Below are positions 1 to 7,025 of a DNA stretch of 8,703 nt, piece by piece. The notes under the pieces were generated by a model, which saw only the letters and a program-made list of their open reading frames with translations, was not told the origin of the DNA and made no database searches. The position numbers and the translations under genes were made by a program. Every line of letters starts with the position of its first letter. Position 1 is the first letter of the stretch. The stretch spans positions 1 through 8,703 of the forward strand of contig QHYO01000135.1 in NCBI GenBank assembly GCA_003224135.1, in the 5' to 3' direction. This stretch comes from Acidobacteriota bacterium (GTDB lineage Bacteria > Acidobacteriota > Terriglobia > Acidiferrales > UBA7541).

Positions 1-2687
1 AGAGCCGATGGGTCGGGCAAGTTCGTTTCCACGCGATAGCTCTGGAAACGATTGGTGTTGCCTACATAGGTCAAAGAAAGAACGGTCTTGGCACTTAGCG
101 AGCGTTGAAGGCCGAAGCTCCACTGATAACTGGCCGGCAGCTTATAGTTTGCCCGGTCCAGGCCAGTGATGCTGGCAGGGTTGATGGGGAAGCTGGACGC
201 TGTGCCACTCGCCAATGAGACGGAGGGACTGCCCATCGGCACGGGGCCCGGGGTGTTCACGTTGAGGCTGAACGGGATATTGGGACCGGCATCGTACATG
301 TCGTTGCCCTGAATGCGCTCGTACATTATGCCGAATCCTCCGCGCAGCACCGTCTTTCCCCTGCCCGTGACGTCATAGGCGAATCCGATGCGCGGGCCGA
401 ATGCTGCCCAGTGGTTGTCCACGAGGCCCTTCGGAACTCCATTCTTACCGGGGATGCCGATTCCATTGAGGTAGAGAGGAACGCCTGCGAGAATCGCATT
501 CGGACTTGTGCCCAAACCGGGGCTGGCGCCGAGGGGGCAACCAGTGGCTGCATTGTCCGTTGGTCCGCAGATCGAGCCATTGCTGTTAAACGTAGCTGCT
601 TGGGCGGGATCATAGAGGTTCGGATAGAAGTTGCCCATCCGGTTGTTCGCCTCGTAGGTATGCGGCACTCCGTCCCAGCGGAGGCCGAGATTTAGGGTCA
701 GCCGACGCGTTGCACGCCAGTTATCCTGAACGTAAGTGGCCCAGGAAACGTTGTTCCACAAGCCATGGTCTTGAACTGCAAGTTCGGTATAGCCCTTCGC
801 TGTCCCGAGCAGATAATCAGCGAAATCATTGCCGGTGAAAGTGCCATCAAAATTGTACGCACCCTGAGTCGTGCCGAACAGATCCTGCACCTTCTTGTAG
901 AGGGCCCAGCTGAAGCCGAACTTAAGCTGGTGTGCTCCCTTGGTCCAAGAGAGATCGTCGCGGATTTGGTAGTCATCAGCCTTGTTGACCCAGGGCCAGC
1001 TGGAGATTTCAAACTGCGTGCCCGTCGAACCCTTCAAGTCAATGTTTGGGATGCGGTCCAGGTTGTTTGGTCCTGAGAAGAGCCGGGCGCCGGTGAATCC
1101 GGCATCGCTGGCTGACAGGCTTTTCAACCCGGCACCCGCAAAGGGAATGATATTGATGCGGTTGCCGTTATAGTTGAAGGCAACTTCGTTCACCAACGTC
1201 GGGCTGATGGTGTACGCGGTATGGACGACCGCACTGTAAGAGGGATTGCCAAAGGTGTCACCGACGGTGGGAACGTTGGCACCGCTCCACTGGCTGATTG
1301 CGAATCCTTGCGTCACCTGTTCTGCGATAAAGTGGCCGAAGACGGAAAACTTGCTGCTGAAGTTATGGTCGATGCGGACAACTTCTTCTTTCAGGTTAGT
1401 GGGCGTGTTGGAACTACCAAAGAATCTATTCCCGGCGGTGGGAGCAGGGAAGATGCCGGCATTCACCAGGGCGCTGGAGTTGGGGTCGATCATGCAGGAC
1501 GGAATCTGGTTGCCTGGAAACGGTGAGCCTTGCACGATGCCTGCAGGAGCTACGCCGCCCGGGCAGTTCTCAAAAAGCACGCTCGAAGCAACCTGCGATG
1601 ACGAGGGCACGAGGATTGGCGTCGACACGGAACTGAAATTCCCGCCGTAAGTGGCCGGATCTGGCACAACCTGACCACTGGTCGGCGATCCTTGAATCAA
1701 ACGGCGCCATTCCATGTTGTAAAAGAAGAAGGTCTTCTTCTTGTCGGGATTGTAGAGTTTGCCGAATGTGACCGGGCCGCCGATGTTGAAGCCGAACACA
1801 TTTAAACGCAGCTTATTCGTTTGATTGGGACTAAAGAAGTAGTGCGCATCGAAAGCGTCGTTGCGATTGAACTCCCAAGCGGATGCATGCAACCTGCTCG
1901 TTCCGGACTTCAGGACCATAGTCATAGTGGCCGCGGAAGACAAACCGTAGTCGGCGCTATAGTTGGAAGTCAGAGCTCGAAACTCCGCAATCGCATCAGA
2001 GGAGGGCGCGATGCTCATACCACCCGCGCCACCGCGATCATCGTCTTCGCCACCGTCTAACAGGTAAATGTTGTGGTTCTGACGCAGCCCGTTGAAGGCG
2101 ACGTTGGCATCGCCGCCGACCGGAGTGTTTACGAAGTTATTAATCTGGCTAGATGCACCAGGAGTTAGAGCAGCAAGTTGATAAATACTCCGTCCATTGA
2201 CCGCTAGTTGCGAGACTTGCTGCGAGGTGATGACATTGCTGAGCTCGCCGGAATCTGCCTGCACGGCGATGGTGTTCGCTTCAACGGTAATTGTTTCCGA
2301 AGAAGTTCCCACCTTCATTGGAAAATCGAGTCGCAAACGATCGCCGACCTGCAACACAACATCTTTCTGTTCGGCAACCTTGAAACCGGACGCTTCGGCC
2401 TTAACCACGTAGCGTCCGATCTGGATATCGGGCACGACGTACTGACCAGAGTCATTGGTTGGAACGGTGCGCGTCCAACCTGTCTCTGTGTTGGTTATTG
2501 TGATGTTGACATTTGGCATGGCTGCGCCGGATGGGTCGGTCACCGTGCCAACCACAGTTGCGTTTTGTGCGAAGGAGCTCGACGGTAACCCCAATAAAAG
2601 GAGACAAAGGAACGATAAGTAATGAAGTTTGTATTTCCTGGCTGTAACGATACAGTGAGAGAACGAGCTTGAGGACTCGAAAAACAT
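1..2687 (-). CDS. Oar-type TonB-dependent outer-membrane receptor with carboxypeptidase-regulatory-like domain (3' end outside window)
   Basis: The frame is open without a stop from the ATG at 2687 to the left edge, giving 895 codons and no C-terminus. Residues 17-40 form a signal peptide (basic RKYK, a Leu-rich core, then SSSFA before QN). Residues 43-130 are a carboxypeptidase-regulatory-like Ig-fold (GTVTDPSGAAMPNVNI, then DSGQYVVPDIQIGRYVVKA). A TonB plug follows from about 137 (ITSQQVSQLAVNGRSIYQL), and the rest is an aromatic-rich beta-barrel with strands such as RLTLNLGLRWD near 665 and FGPRIGFAYDV near 760. No other usual start codon lies upstream of the signal peptide. Known for the family: TonB/ExbBD-powered outer-membrane uptake, often of oligosaccharides in Acidobacteria. 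Inferred: the neighbouring LacI regulator and GH3 hydrolase point to a sugar ligand. No TonB box was identified. Family assignment is secure, substrate is not. Confidence 0.93.
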   Translation of the reverse strand, partial: MFFESSSSFSHCIVTARKYKLHYLSFLCLLLLGLPSSSFAQNATVVGTVTDPSGAAMPNVNITITNTETGWTRTVPTNDSGQYVVPDIQIGRYVVKAEASGFKVAEQKDVVLQVGDRLRLDFPMKVGTSSETITVEANTIAVQADSGELSNVITSQQVSQLAVNGRSIYQLAALTPGASSQINNFVNTPVGGDANVAFNGLRQNHNIYLLDGGEDDDRGGAGGMSIAPSSDAIAEFRALTSNYSADYGLSSAATMTMVLKSGTSRLHASAWEFNRNDAFDAHYFFSPNQTNKLRLNVFGFNIGGPVTFGKLYNPDKKKTFFFYNMEWRRLIQGSPTSGQVVPDPATYGGNFSSVSTPILVPSSSQVASSVLFENCPGGVAPAGIVQGSPFPGNQIPSCMIDPNSSALVNAGIFPAPTAGNRFFGSSNTPTNLKEEVVRIDHNFSSKFSVFGHFIAEQVTQGFAISQWSGANVPTVGDTFGNPSYSAVVHTAYTISPTLVNEVAFNYNGNRINIIPFAGAGLKSLSASDAGFTGARLFSGPNNLDRIPNIDLKGSTGTQFEISSWPWVNKADDYQIRDDLSWTKGAHQLKFGFSWALYKKVQDLFGTTQGAYNFDGTFTGNDFADYLLGTAKGYTELAVQDHGLWNNVSWATYVQDNWRATRRLTLNLGLRWDGVPHTYEANNRMGNFYPNLYDPAQAATFNSNGSICGPTDNAATGCPLGASPGLGTSPNAILAGVPLYLNGIGIPGKNGVPKGLVDNHWAAFGPRIGFAYDVTGRGKTVLRGGFGIMYERIQGNDMYDAGPNIPFSLNVNTPGPVPMGSPSVSLASGTASSFPINPASITGLDRANYKLPASYQWSFGLQRSLSAKTVLSLTYVGNTNRFQSYRVETNLPDPSA

Positions 2688-2704
2688 ACTTCCGGTTACC
2701 ATGC

Positions 2705-2733
2705 GTTGTATTCTCTTAACGAATCTTTGTCAA
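2705..2733 (-). promoter_or_regulatory. Sigma-70-type promoter of the receptor gene
   Basis: Read on the minus strand, a perfect -35 TTGACA (2728-2733) is followed by exactly 17 bases and a -10 TACAAC (2705-2710, 4 of 6 matches to TATAAT). It lies in the gap between the regulator stop codon and the receptor start. The expected transcription start is near 2698, leaving a leader of only about 11 bases before the ATG, with a weak GGAAG as ribosome binding site. The receptor can therefore be transcribed independently of the regulator gene. Confidence 0.7.
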
Positions 2734-2788
2734 GCGTATTTTTTGTGCTTGTTACCGAAGGAACTGCGCTAGAGCCGCTAGAATATCG

Positions 2789-3889
2789 TTAATTCTGAAG
2801 GCCGGTCGTGACGCCGGGTATTTCTAGCCTGGCCTCGGCTAGCCGCATCTCGCGAAAAAGGTGGAGATTCGAGGCCATCACCACACCCGGGCTGAAATGA
2901 ACCTTTGGCGGGAATTGCGCCCTGTTGGAGAGATGATCCACCATCAGCCGCACGGCCACCTGCCCTTGCCGATGAGGCTGCTGATAAATCGAAGCCGTGA
3001 TTGTTCCTTTTTGAAGGTACGGCGACATCTCCGCAAAGAGGTCCGTCGCGATTAATTTGACCTTTCCCGCGAGCCCGCGCGCGCCAAGCGCGCGGCAGAC
3101 AGGAAGACAATTCACGGTATTGACGTAGATTCCTGCAAGATTCGGCACGCGCCGCAGCAGATCAAAGGTTTTTTGAAAACTCTCATCCTCGTCTTCGTGA
3201 CCTTCGATAACCTTGATAATTTTTCCTCCGGCGCAGTGCTGCGGAAATGTTTCGACGAAGCCGTCAGCTTTTTTCCGGTGGTCTTCGGCCCGCAACATCC
3301 CTGCGATTACGGCGACTTTGGATCCGGGCGGAACCAGCTTGCCCATGAGTTCGCCCGCTAGGCATCCGTTCGTCCAAGGTTCCACACAGACGATACACGA
3401 ACGCCGGCTCTCAGGAGCGTCTGTAGAAACGCAAAGCACTCGGATACCATTTTCTTCCGCGTCATTGATTAATGGCTGCAGGGCCTTCGGATTTCCTGCC
3501 GTCAGGATAATTCCCTCGACGCCGCGCTCGACCAGTTCCTTGAATGCGGCCGTATCACCTTCTCCAAGCACCTGTACTGGGCGATTCACGAACTGAATTC
3601 CAAGGTGCGCGGCCCGGGTAGCCTCTTCGAGAATGCCGTTCCAAAGCTGGTCATAGAAAAAATGGATTTCTCGCGGTACGCACACACCGATTTTCGTGTT
3701 GGCTTTTGCAACCGATAAGGCGCGGGCTGCAAGATTGGGCGTATAGCCGACTTGTCGCGCGATTTGCAGAATGCGCTGGCGAGTGGACTCTTTTATTCCC
3801 GCGCGTCCGTGCAAAGCACGGTCCACGGTGCCGATGGAGACGTGCGCCAGTTCGGCGATCAGATGAATGCCGCGTCTTTCTTTTGCCAT
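2789..3889 (-). CDS. LacI-family transcriptional regulator
   Basis: This 366-residue protein is the normal length for the family. The N-terminal helix-turn-helix spans about residues 7-55, with the recognition stretch VSIGTVDRAL at 17-26 and hinge NLAARALS at 52-59. TVDR in place of the textbook TVSR is a variant I associate with Bacteroidetes and Acidobacteria LacI proteins. From about 66 to 345 there is a type-1 periplasmic-binding-like sensor (KIGVCVPRE, GIILTAGNP, EPWTNGCLAGELMG, YQQPHRQGQVAVRLM), which in this family binds a sugar. It acts in the cytoplasm on DNA. The ATG at 3889 has only a weak AGGGAAAG about a dozen bases upstream. It lies upstream of and codirectional with the receptor gene and divergent from the FG-GAP gene, so it is the likely local regulator. 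Effector and operator cannot be named. Confidence 0.93.
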   Translation of the reverse strand: MAKERRGIHLIAELAHVSIGTVDRALHGRAGIKESTRQRILQIARQVGYTPNLAARALSVAKANTKIGVCVPREIHFFYDQLWNGILEEATRAAHLGIQFVNRPVQVLGEGDTAAFKELVERGVEGIILTAGNPKALQPLINDAEENGIRVLCVSTDAPESRRSCIVCVEPWTNGCLAGELMGKLVPPGSKVAVIAGMLRAEDHRKKADGFVETFPQHCAGGKIIKVIEGHEDEDESFQKTFDLLRRVPNLAGIYVNTVNCLPVCRALGARGLAGKVKLIATDLFAEMSPYLQKGTITASIYQQPHRQGQVAVRLMVDHLSNRAQFPPKVHFSPGVVMASNLHLFREMRLAEARLEIPGVTTGLQN

Positions 3890-3946
3890 TGGCGAAATTC
3901 TTTCCCTGGTTTCTATTTCGGGATTCCTCTAGCCGATGATTCCTGT

Positions 3947-3965
3947 CCCGTGTAATCTTAACGGG
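3947..3965. promoter_or_regulatory. Possible operator: interrupted inverted repeat in the divergent regulator/FG-GAP intergenic region
   Basis: CCCGT and ACGGG arms flank nine bases (CCCGTGTAATCTTAACGGG). The site sits about 60 bases upstream of the regulator start and 15 bases upstream of the FG-GAP start. On the minus strand it contains CGTTAAGA, an octamer that also occurs between the -35 and -10 boxes of the receptor promoter. It could be a binding site of the LacI-family protein, but the centre is not a typical CG-centred LacI-type palindrome and five-base arms can arise by chance. No convincing -35/-10 pair was found for either divergent gene. Confidence 0.3.
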
Positions 3966-3980
3966 AGTTGCCATCGCGCG

Positions 3981-5858
3981 ATGAAGAAAAAGCATTCGGC
4001 CTGGCGAAGTACGATTCTGTGCTGTTCGATCGCGTGCTTCGCAATTCGTGCCACCGGCCAACAATCCCAGCAACCATCGAATCAAGGGGAAAAACAATCC
4101 GGCGTAGCCACGGGCGCGGCGCACCCAGCGGTCAAGGATTCCCAGTCCAGGCCAATAACCGCTGGCGGATTCGTGGACGACGCTCCAGTGGTGTTCCTCG
4201 ACGTTAGCAAGCCGGCTGGCCTGGACAAATTTCACCATCGCTCTGGATCTCCGCGGAAAGCGACAATTTTGGAAACCATGGGCTCGGGCGTGGCCTTTCT
4301 CGATTATGACAACGACGGCTGGCTCGATATCTATTTACTGAATGGCTCGACCGTTGCAGCGATGAAGAGTCAGGAGCCACAACCGAAGGCAATGCTCCTT
4401 CACAACAATCACGATGGTACGTTCACTGACGTTACCGAAAAGGCTGGCATTGCGAACGAGCGCTGGGGATTCGGTGTGGCCATCGGTGACTATGACAACG
4501 ACGGCTGGCCGGACATTTATGTCGCGAATTACGGCAAGAATCGTCTCTACCACAATAATCGGAACGGCACGTTCACCGACGTGGCAGAGAAGGCAGGGGT
4601 AGCGCTTGGCGGTTGGTCCACTTCGCCGACATGGGGAGATTACGATCGCGATGGACGGCTTGACCTGTTCGTTCCAGGCTACGTGAAGTTTGATCTGGAC
4701 CACCCGCCGATTGCGGGCCAGGGCACCATACCTCAAAACTTTTGCCAGTTTCGCGGAATCGAGGTTATGTGCGGGCCGAGAGGGCTCCCCGGCGAACCCG
4801 ACCATTTATTTCACAACAATGGTGACGGAACATTCACAGATGTGAGCGTTAGAGCGGGCGTCGCTGATGCCAGCAGGTATTACGGTTTGGCCGCCGTGTT
4901 TGTGGACGTGGACGATGACGGTTGGCTTGACCTGGCGGTGGCAAATGATTCTGTTCCAAATTATCTCTACCGCAATCGTCACGATGGCACCTTTGAAGAC
5001 ATTAGCTATGCATCGGGATTTGCGCTAAGCGAGGATGGCCGCGAACAGGCTTCGATGGGTATCGCCGTGGGAGATTACAACCGGGACGGAAAAGTTGATC
5101 TCTTCACAACGACCTTTTCCGACGACTACAAAACGCTGTATCGGAACGACGGCGGAGGCAGTTTTTCCGATGTCAGTTATCGCGCCGGGCTGGCCTCGCC
5201 AACAATTCCTTTTCTGTCCTGGGGAACTGCTTTCATCGATTATGATAATGATGGCCTGCTCGATCTGTTCATCGCCAACGGCCACGTTTACCCGCAGGTT
5301 GACCAGCAAGACTGGGGCACCACCTGGGCGGAGCGCCCTCAGTTATTCCGGAATCTGGACGGTTCCAAATTCAAGGAAGTGCCACCCGCGACCGGTAGTG
5401 GCTTGGCGGACGTGGTTTCCGCACGCGGAGCAGCGTTCGGCGATCTCTTCAATGACGGCCACATCGACGTGGTCTTGAATAACTTGGATTCCACTCCCGT
5501 GTTACTTCGCAACGTCATCGAAAACGGCAATCACTGGCTGACGATTAAGCTGGTCGGTGGCCCGAAGAGCCCGAGAGATGCGACAGGAGCGAAAGTTTTC
5601 TTGTCTGCAGGCGGAGTACGACAGAGGATGGATATATTTAGCGGCGGCACGTACCAATCAAACTCCGATCCGCGCGTTCATTTCGGTTTAGGACCGGCAA
5701 AAACAGTCGACTCCATCGAAATTCACTGGCCGAGCGGCTTTAAGCAGATGGTCGATGTGGCCGCGTTAAATCGCGACGGTCTGAATCGCGTTATCACCAT
5801 TCAGGAGGGAGCTACGCCTTCCTGGGAGCTAAGTCCTTCGACAGCGAAGAAACACTAG
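3981..5858 (+). CDS. Secreted FG-GAP repeat protein of the CRTAC1 / ASPIC-UnbV type
   Basis: From the ATG at 3981 this is a 625-residue protein. That start puts MKKK directly before the hydrophobic signal segment (about residues 10-26, ending near ATGQQ) and has GGGAG 13 bases upstream; the in-frame ATG at 3936 has no ribosome site and only adds 15 residues. Seven FG-GAP/VCBS calcium-loop motifs of DxDxDGxxD form begin at residues 108, 170, 220, 309, 365, 420 and 488 (DYDNDGWLD, DYDNDGWPD, DYDRDGRLD, DVDDDGWLD, DYNRDGKVD, DYDNDGLLD, DLFNDGHID), consistent with an extracytoplasmic beta-propeller. Near 255-274 is the CGPRGLPG cysteine segment seen in this family. From about 517 (HWLTIKLVGG, DATGAKVFL, IHWPSGFKQ) is an ASPIC/UnbV domain. 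The family is common in Acidobacteria, with no established biochemical role. Its place between regulator and hydrolase suggests, but does not prove, a part in glycan use. Confidence 0.92.
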   Translation: MKKKHSAWRSTILCCSIACFAIRATGQQSQQPSNQGEKQSGVATGAAHPAVKDSQSRPITAGGFVDDAPVVFLDVSKPAGLDKFHHRSGSPRKATILETMGSGVAFLDYDNDGWLDIYLLNGSTVAAMKSQEPQPKAMLLHNNHDGTFTDVTEKAGIANERWGFGVAIGDYDNDGWPDIYVANYGKNRLYHNNRNGTFTDVAEKAGVALGGWSTSPTWGDYDRDGRLDLFVPGYVKFDLDHPPIAGQGTIPQNFCQFRGIEVMCGPRGLPGEPDHLFHNNGDGTFTDVSVRAGVADASRYYGLAAVFVDVDDDGWLDLAVANDSVPNYLYRNRHDGTFEDISYASGFALSEDGREQASMGIAVGDYNRDGKVDLFTTTFSDDYKTLYRNDGGGSFSDVSYRAGLASPTIPFLSWGTAFIDYDNDGLLDLFIANGHVYPQVDQQDWGTTWAERPQLFRNLDGSKFKEVPPATGSGLADVVSARGAAFGDLFNDGHIDVVLNNLDSTPVLLRNVIENGNHWLTIKLVGGPKSPRDATGAKVFLSAGGVRQRMDIFSGGTYQSNSDPRVHFGLGPAKTVDSIEIHWPSGFKQMVDVAALNRDGLNRVITIQEGATPSWELSPSTAKKH

Positions 5859-6619
5859 CGGTTCACCACATTCAGCGTAGTGGTGATCAGATCAACTGAA
5901 TTTCCACCGACCATCAATTCAAACGTGCCCGGTTCCACCTCTGGTTGCATTTCACGATTCAAGTAGGAGAGGTCTTTGGGCCCGAGTGTAAATTCGATGG
6001 TCTTGGTCTCGCCCGGACTCAGGGAAATTCGGTGGAATCCCCGCAATTCCTTGATCGGTCTCGTCACCGAGCTGATTTTCTGGTGGATGTAGAGTTGAGC
6101 GACTTCATCGCCACGAATCGTGCCAGTATTGGTTACGTCCACACTGACTTTCGTTTGGCCTTCCGGACCGATGGTGTCCGACACAGAGCGAAGGTTCGAA
6201 TACTTAAACGTTGTATAGCTTAAGCCCCAGCCAAATGGAAACAGGGGTTCCGTCGTACTGCCGAGATAACCCCTCTTTGCCGACGGCTTCTGATAGTAAT
6301 AGTCGGTCAATTGTCCCACCGACCGCGGTACGCTGATCGGGAGTTTGCCGCCAGGATTGTAGTTGCCAAAGAGCACGTCGGCTACTGCGGTACCGCCTTC
6401 CTGCCCGAGATACCATCCTTCGACAATCGCTGGCACGTGCTCCGCAATGTAGTTGATCGAGTTTGGCCGGCCATGCAGCAGAAAGACGACTGTCGGCTTT
6501 CCGGTGGCGAGGATGCCTTTGACGAGTTGATCCTGGTCACCCAAAAGATCCAAGCTATCGCGATCGCCAAGATGATTTTTTTGCCCAAGCTTCGCGGGAG
6601 CTTTGTTCGTTACCTCCAA
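5855..6619 (-). CDS. GH3 fragment 3: rest of domain 2 and fibronectin-III-like domain
   Basis: Homology resumes at the A7 run with KNHLGDRDSLDLLGDQDQL and continues through GWYLGQEGGTAVADVLFG, NPGGKLPISVPRSVGQL and FPFGWGLSYTTFKYSN, which are standard GH3 C-terminal motifs. The fibronectin-III-like domain follows (DVTNTGTIRGDEVAQLY, RPIKELRGFHRISLSPGE). The residues before QKNHLG are out-of-frame sequence. The TAG stop shares the tetranucleotide CTAG with the stop of the opposing FG-GAP gene. Confidence 0.8.
   Translation of the reverse strand: MEVTNKAPAKLGQKNHLGDRDSLDLLGDQDQLVKGILATGKPTVVFLLHGRPNSINYIAEHVPAIVEGWYLGQEGGTAVADVLFGNYNPGGKLPISVPRSVGQLTDYYYQKPSAKRGYLGSTTEPLFPFGWGLSYTTFKYSNLRSVSDTIGPEGQTKVSVDVTNTGTIRGDEVAQLYIHQKISSVTRPIKELRGFHRISLSPGETKTIEFTLGPKDLSYLNREMQPEVEPGTFELMVGGNSVDLITTTLNVVNR
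5863..5886. terminator. Weak hairpin just past the FG-GAP stop codon
   Basis: TCACCAC (5863-5869) and GTGGTGA (5880-5886) form a perfect 7-bp stem with a 10-base loop, beginning five bases after the FG-GAP stop. There is no following T-run, and the whole hairpin lies inside the last codons of the opposing hydrolase gene (TTLNVVN), so any terminator function is doubtful. Confidence 0.25.
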
Positions 6620-7025
6620 GGATTAGAATCACCAGGTCAGCTTTTTTTGCGACTTTTGTCGCTTCGTCGATGCGTTTTAGGTTGAGGGTTGCGTCACCAA
6701 GCACGACTTTGTCGGCGTCCCAATCGGGAAGAGACTCGGTAATCTTACAACCCTCGGCGTAGAGCACCTGAGAACCGGGTCCTAGCTCTGCTTTAATGCC
6801 GTCAAGAACGCTCACTCCGCGCCCCGGCTTGTTGCTGTAACCGCCGAGATGCACGTCGGCGGCATTAGGCCCGATCACGGCAATACGCTGGTATTTGGAT
6901 TTTTCCAGCGGCAGCAAATTCCCCTGGTTCTTCAACAGAATGATGGCCTCATGCGCCGCTTGCAACGCGAGTCGCTGATGTTCTACGGTTTTCCGCATAG
7001 TCCGGATCCACATACGGATCTTCAA
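6555..7025 (-). CDS. GH3 fragment 2: first half of the C-terminal alpha/beta sandwich domain
   Basis: Homologous sequence starts at about 6988 with TVEHQRLALQAAHEAIILL, followed by RIAVIGPNAADVHLGGYS and LVILILGGNEQSSREAW; the first dozen or so residues after the ATG at 7025 are the previous segment read in the wrong frame. The Glu of GGNEQSSRE lies where GH3 enzymes carry candidate acid/base residues (inference). The frame fails just after this motif, at the coding A7, and ends at a TAG at 6555. It is unlikely to be translated separately, as no convincing ribosome site precedes 7025. Confidence 0.75.
   Translation of the reverse strand: MKIRMWIRTMRKTVEHQRLALQAAHEAIILLKNQGNLLPLEKSKYQRIAVIGPNAADVHLGGYSNKPGRGVSVLDGIKAELGPGSQVLYAEGCKITESLPDWDADKVVLGDATLNLKRIDEATKVAKKADLVILILGGNEQSSREAWAKKSSWRSR

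Noticed and set aside
1246..1650. 134-residue plus-strand open frame
   Set aside because: It lies wholly opposite the receptor barrel, which is uninterrupted in its own frame and has the family motifs.
3651..4238. 195-residue open frame on the minus strand across the regulator start and FG-GAP start
   Set aside because: Its sequence is Arg/His/Ser-rich without domain features, and it overlaps two genes with clear family motifs in other frames.
4335..4805. 156-residue open frame opposite the FG-GAP gene
   Set aside because: It is antisense to the calcium-loop repeats; its Val/Ile-rich composition is what the GAC/GAT-rich repeats give when read backwards.
6576..6582. Programmed -1 frameshift at the A7 run
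   Set aside because: The downstream frame needs a +1 (or -2) shift, so a standard -1 slippery-site event would not restore it.
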